A DNA stretch of 13,063 bases from Lautropia sp. (GTDB taxonomy: Bacteria > Pseudomonadota > Gammaproteobacteria > Burkholderiales > Burkholderiaceae_E), in NCBI GenBank assembly GCA_013813615.1, contig JACCRJ010000175.1:1-13063 (forward strand), written 5' to 3'. The notes beneath the pieces are model-generated. The model searched no databases. It had not been told where the DNA came from and was given only the letters and a program-made list of their open reading frames with translations. Each line of letters starts with the position of its first letter. The first letter of the stretch is position 1. The translations under genes were made by a program, and so were the position numbers. Below are positions 11,165 through 13,063 of this stretch, piece by piece.

Positions 11165-11169
11165 CTCCC
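11165..11169 (-). promoter_or_regulatory. prpD: Ribosome binding site deciding the prpD start
   Basis: GGGAG on the minus strand sits ten bases before the ATG at 11154. It supports this start over the in-frame ATG at 11214, which would add 20 residues not found in known PrpD. Confidence 0.6.
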
Positions 11170-11245
11170 AGTGAGCCGGTCAGTCTTAAATGCGTCGCGG
11201 CGTTGACCGTTCATGCCGGTCCCGCCGCGATCGTTTCTCTCGTGA

Positions 11246-11272
11246 GGAGCTGGCCGTCCAGGGCCGGGCTCC
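11246..11272 (-). other. Stem-loop in the gap upstream of prpD
   Basis: In the 164-base gap between the exported-protein gene and prpD, GGAGC (11272-11268) pairs with GCTCC (11250-11246), and inside it GGCC pairs with GGCC around a six-base CTGGAC loop, with a small 2x1 internal bulge. It is not followed by a T-tract. It may be an mRNA processing or attenuation point within the operon. No internal promoter for prpD was recognised in the rest of the gap. Confidence 0.35.
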
Positions 11273-11318
11273 CGCGCTCGCCGGGCAGTCCGGCAACAGC
11301 GCCTACCTCATCGTCAGA

Positions 11319-11903
11319 CTACTTCATCAGTACCGGGGTGGTATCGGCAGTCACCGTACTCTGGTCGGGATGCACGCAGTTGTCGACCAGGCGCTGGCCG
11401 GTCTTCTGATTCATCACCATGGTCTTGCTGGCGATCTGGATCATCAGCGCCTCACTGCGCACGTCCTCCAGACGCAGCGCGCCGGTGGGGGATAGTATGG
11501 GCTTCATCGTGTACTTCTTCTTGTTGAAGCTCATGTCGACATAGCCGGGATGCGTCGCGCTCGCGTCCACCTGGATCTTCTGGTTGAACTCGCAACCGCT
11601 CTCGCCCAGGAGCACTTCCTTGGCGGCGGCCAGCTGTTGCTCGTCCGCAGCGGCGACAACGACCTCGGGCTCCGGCTCCGGCTGCGCTGCGGCCTTCTTC
11701 TTGCTCGCAGCCTTGGACGGCTTGGCGACCGGCGATTGCTTGGAAACACTCGCCTGCGTGCCGGGCGCCGGGGTCGCCTGGGCGAGAGCCGGAATCGGGG
11801 TACCAAGCCCGATCACGGCCACCAGGGCGGCGGCGCTGATCAGGGACACGGCGTGGAAGAAGGAGACGGCGGGGACGCGAAAGGTATGGGAAGAGAACTT
11901 CAT
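11319..11903 (-). CDS. Small exported protein of unknown function
   Basis: A 194-residue protein with an N-terminal signal (hydrophobic core about 14-36, probable cleavage after ALA/ALAQ near 41-42), then a flexible linker rich in Ala, Lys, Pro and Glu (43-85, including KKKAAAQPEPEPE), then a compact domain from about 90. That domain has two cysteines, C104 (GESGCEF) and C176 (VDNCVHP), likely disulfide-bonded in the periplasm. I do not recognise the family; the beta-rich pattern with GYVDMSFNKKKYTM and a C-terminal cysteine is faintly like MliC-type lysozyme inhibitors, but that is weak. The start is fixed by AAGGAG (11909-11914) five bases before the ATG; an upstream in-frame ATG at 11990 would bury the signal peptide and was not used. 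It follows prpC by 96 bases and precedes prpD. Confidence 0.8.
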   Translation of the reverse strand: MKFSSHTFRVPAVSFFHAVSLISAAALVAVIGLGTPIPALAQATPAPGTQASVSKQSPVAKPSKAASKKKAAAQPEPEPEVVVAAADEQQLAAAKEVLLGESGCEFNQKIQVDASATHPGYVDMSFNKKKYTMKPILSPTGALRLEDVRSEALMIQIASKTMVMNQKTGQRLVDNCVHPDQSTVTADTTPVLMK

Positions 11904-11999
11904 GGGTACTCCTTGGGTTTCAGGCAAAGCCGGCACGGAAGTCCGGAAAAGGCCTGGGTATGGCGCTGGCCGCGATGAATGCCGAAGCATCCATCCTGC

Positions 12000-13063
12000 T
12001 CATTCGCGGTCCTTGAGGGGCAGAAACTTGAGGTTGTCCGGTCCGACATAGTTGGCGCTCGGACGGATGATCTTGTTGTCCACCCGCTGTTCCATCACGT
12101 GCGCGGCCCAGCCTGCGGTGCGGGCGATGACGAAGATCGGGGTGAACATCGCCGTGGGCACGCCCATGGCGTAATAGCTGACGGCGGAGAACCAGTCCAG
12201 GTTCGGGAACATCTTCTTGACGTCCCACATCACCCGCTCAAGGCGTTCCGCGATGTTGAACATCTGCATGTCGTTGGCGGCCTTGGACAGCTTCCTGGCC
12301 ACGGACTTGATGACCTGGTTGCGGGGATCGCCGGTGGTGTAGACCGGATGCCCGAAACCGATGATGACTTCCTTGTTTTCCACCCGCCGGCGGATGTCGG
12401 CCTCAGCCTCGTCGGGGTTGCCGTACCGCTGCTGGATCTCGAAGGCCGCTTCATTGGCGCCGCCGTGCTTCGGGCCGCGCAGGGCGCCGATGGCGCCGGT
12501 GATGGCTGAATACATGTCCGATCCGGTGCCGGCGATCACCCGGGCTGCGAACGTGGAGGCGTTGAACTCGTGCTCGGCATAAAGGTTCAGCGAGGTGTGC
12601 ATGGCGCGGGTCCATGCCTCCGGCGGACGGCGGCCGTGCAGCAGGTGCAGGAAGTGGCCGGCGATGGAGTCCTCCTCCGACTCGACGTCGATGCGCCTGC
12701 CGTTCTGGCTGTAGTGGTACCAGTAGAGCAGCATCGATCCCAGGCTGGCCATCAGCCGGTCCGCGAGGTCCCGCGCGCCGGCGGCATCGTGCTCCGGCCG
12801 CTCCGGTAGTTGGCAGCCCAGCGCCGAGACGCCGGTGCGCATGACGTCCATCGGATGGGCGGATGCCGGCAGGAGTTCCAGGGCGCTCCGAACATTGGCG
12901 GGCAGGCCTCTCAGGGCGCGCAGCTTGTTGCGATAGCCGGCCAGTTCCGCGCGATTGGGCAGCTTGCCGTGCACCAGGAGGTAGGCGACTTCCTCGAACT
13001 CGGCCCGCTCGGCAACTTCCAGGATGTCGTAGCCGCGATAGTGCAGGTCGTTGCCTGTTCGCC
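12000..13063 (-). CDS. prpC: 2-methylcitrate synthase PrpC (5' end outside window)
   Basis: The C-terminal 353 residues of a citrate-synthase-family enzyme. The reading frame continues to the window edge, beginning around [16 protein letters not shown], so roughly 35 N-terminal residues are missing compared with the 389-residue Escherichia coli PrpC. The active-site segments are all present: [24 protein letters not shown] and [13 protein letters not shown] supply the catalytic His, His and Asp. The PrpC-type sequences [33 protein letters not shown] and [13 protein letters not shown] separate it from ordinary GltA. It condenses propionyl-CoA with oxaloacetate to 2-methylcitrate, the first step of the cycle, and can have side activity with acetyl-CoA. 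It is the most upstream visible gene of the operon; prpB and a regulator could lie to the right. Confidence 0.96.
   Translation of the reverse strand, partial: RTGNDLHYRGYDILEVAERAEFEEVAYLLVHGKLPNRAELAGYRNKLRALRGLPANVRSALELLPASAHPMDVMRTGVSALGCQLPERPEHDAAGARDLADRLMASLGSMLLYWYHYSQNGRRIDVESEEDSIAGHFLHLLHGRRPPEAWTRAMHTSLNLYAEHEFNASTFAARVIAGTGSDMYSAITGAIGALRGPKHGGANEAAFEIQQRYGNPDEAEADIRRRVENKEVIIGFGHPVYTTGDPRNQVIKSVARKLSKAANDMQMFNIAERLERVMWDVKKMFPNLDWFSAVSYYAMGVPTAMFTPIFVIARTAGWAAHVMEQRVDNKIIRPSANYVGPDNLKFLPLKDRE

Noticed and set aside
11155..11214. 20-residue N-terminal extension of PrpD from the ATG at 11214
   Set aside because: Known PrpD proteins begin at the [14 protein letters not shown] sequence, which also has its own GGGAG ribosome site.
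9427..11409. 660-codon plus-strand frame opposite prpD and its neighbours
   Set aside because: It runs across three genes and two intergenic gaps on the other strand and shows no family resemblance.
11904..11990. 29-residue extension of the small exported protein from the ATG at 11990
   Set aside because: It would place the signal peptide internally, and the later ATG has a near-ideal AAGGAG at five bases.
11920..11994. 24-codon frame between prpC and the exported-protein gene
   Set aside because: There is no spaced ribosome site, no motif, and it could be chance in a 96-base gap.

Overview
This is a GC-rich window (visibly well above 60% G+C) from a proteobacterial chromosome. Betaproteobacteria are most likely, because PrpC and PrpD closely resemble the beta/gammaproteobacterial forms and a CoA-dependent aerobic aromatic pathway sits next to them. 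The species cannot be named from the sequence. Two functional blocks are separated by a convergent junction near 3927-4018. No intergenic stretch exceeds about 165 bases, and no RNA gene, IS element or CRISPR array was seen.

Left block (1-3926). On the minus strand a large two-domain flavoenzyme (97-2493) joins a class A FAD monooxygenase to an old-yellow-enzyme-type reductase. This is the architecture of 2-aminobenzoyl-CoA monooxygenase/reductase and the related salicylyl-CoA 5-hydroxylase. It overlaps by four bases the start of a short-chain dehydrogenase that runs off the left edge. Divergently, an amidase-signature hydrolase (2586-3926) reads to the right. The 92-bp region between them holds a near-perfect 17-bp palindrome placed on the monooxygenase promoter. 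It also holds an extended -10 box so close to the amidase ATG that the amidase mRNA may be leaderless.

Right block (4019-13063), all minus strand. From right to left the order is prpC (2-methylcitrate synthase, 5' end outside the window), a small exported protein, prpD (2-methylcitrate dehydratase), a second exported protein (DUF3617-like), acnA (aconitase) and a MASE1/degenerate-GGDEF/EAL protein. Gaps are 96, 164, 9 and 84 bases, and acnA and the EAL gene share one base (TGATG), so this reads as one operon. The metabolic core is the 2-methylcitrate cycle for propionyl-CoA: PrpC condenses it with oxaloacetate, PrpD dehydrates 2-methylcitrate, and the linked AcnA probably rehydrates 2-methyl-cis-aconitate to 2-methylisocitrate. 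A prpB lyase is not visible and may lie beyond the right edge.

The least expected features are two secreted cysteine-containing proteins of unknown role inside the prp operon and a probable cyclic-di-GMP phosphodiesterase coupled to aconitase. The divergent operator/promoter region of the aromatic-CoA genes is the clearest regulatory signal.
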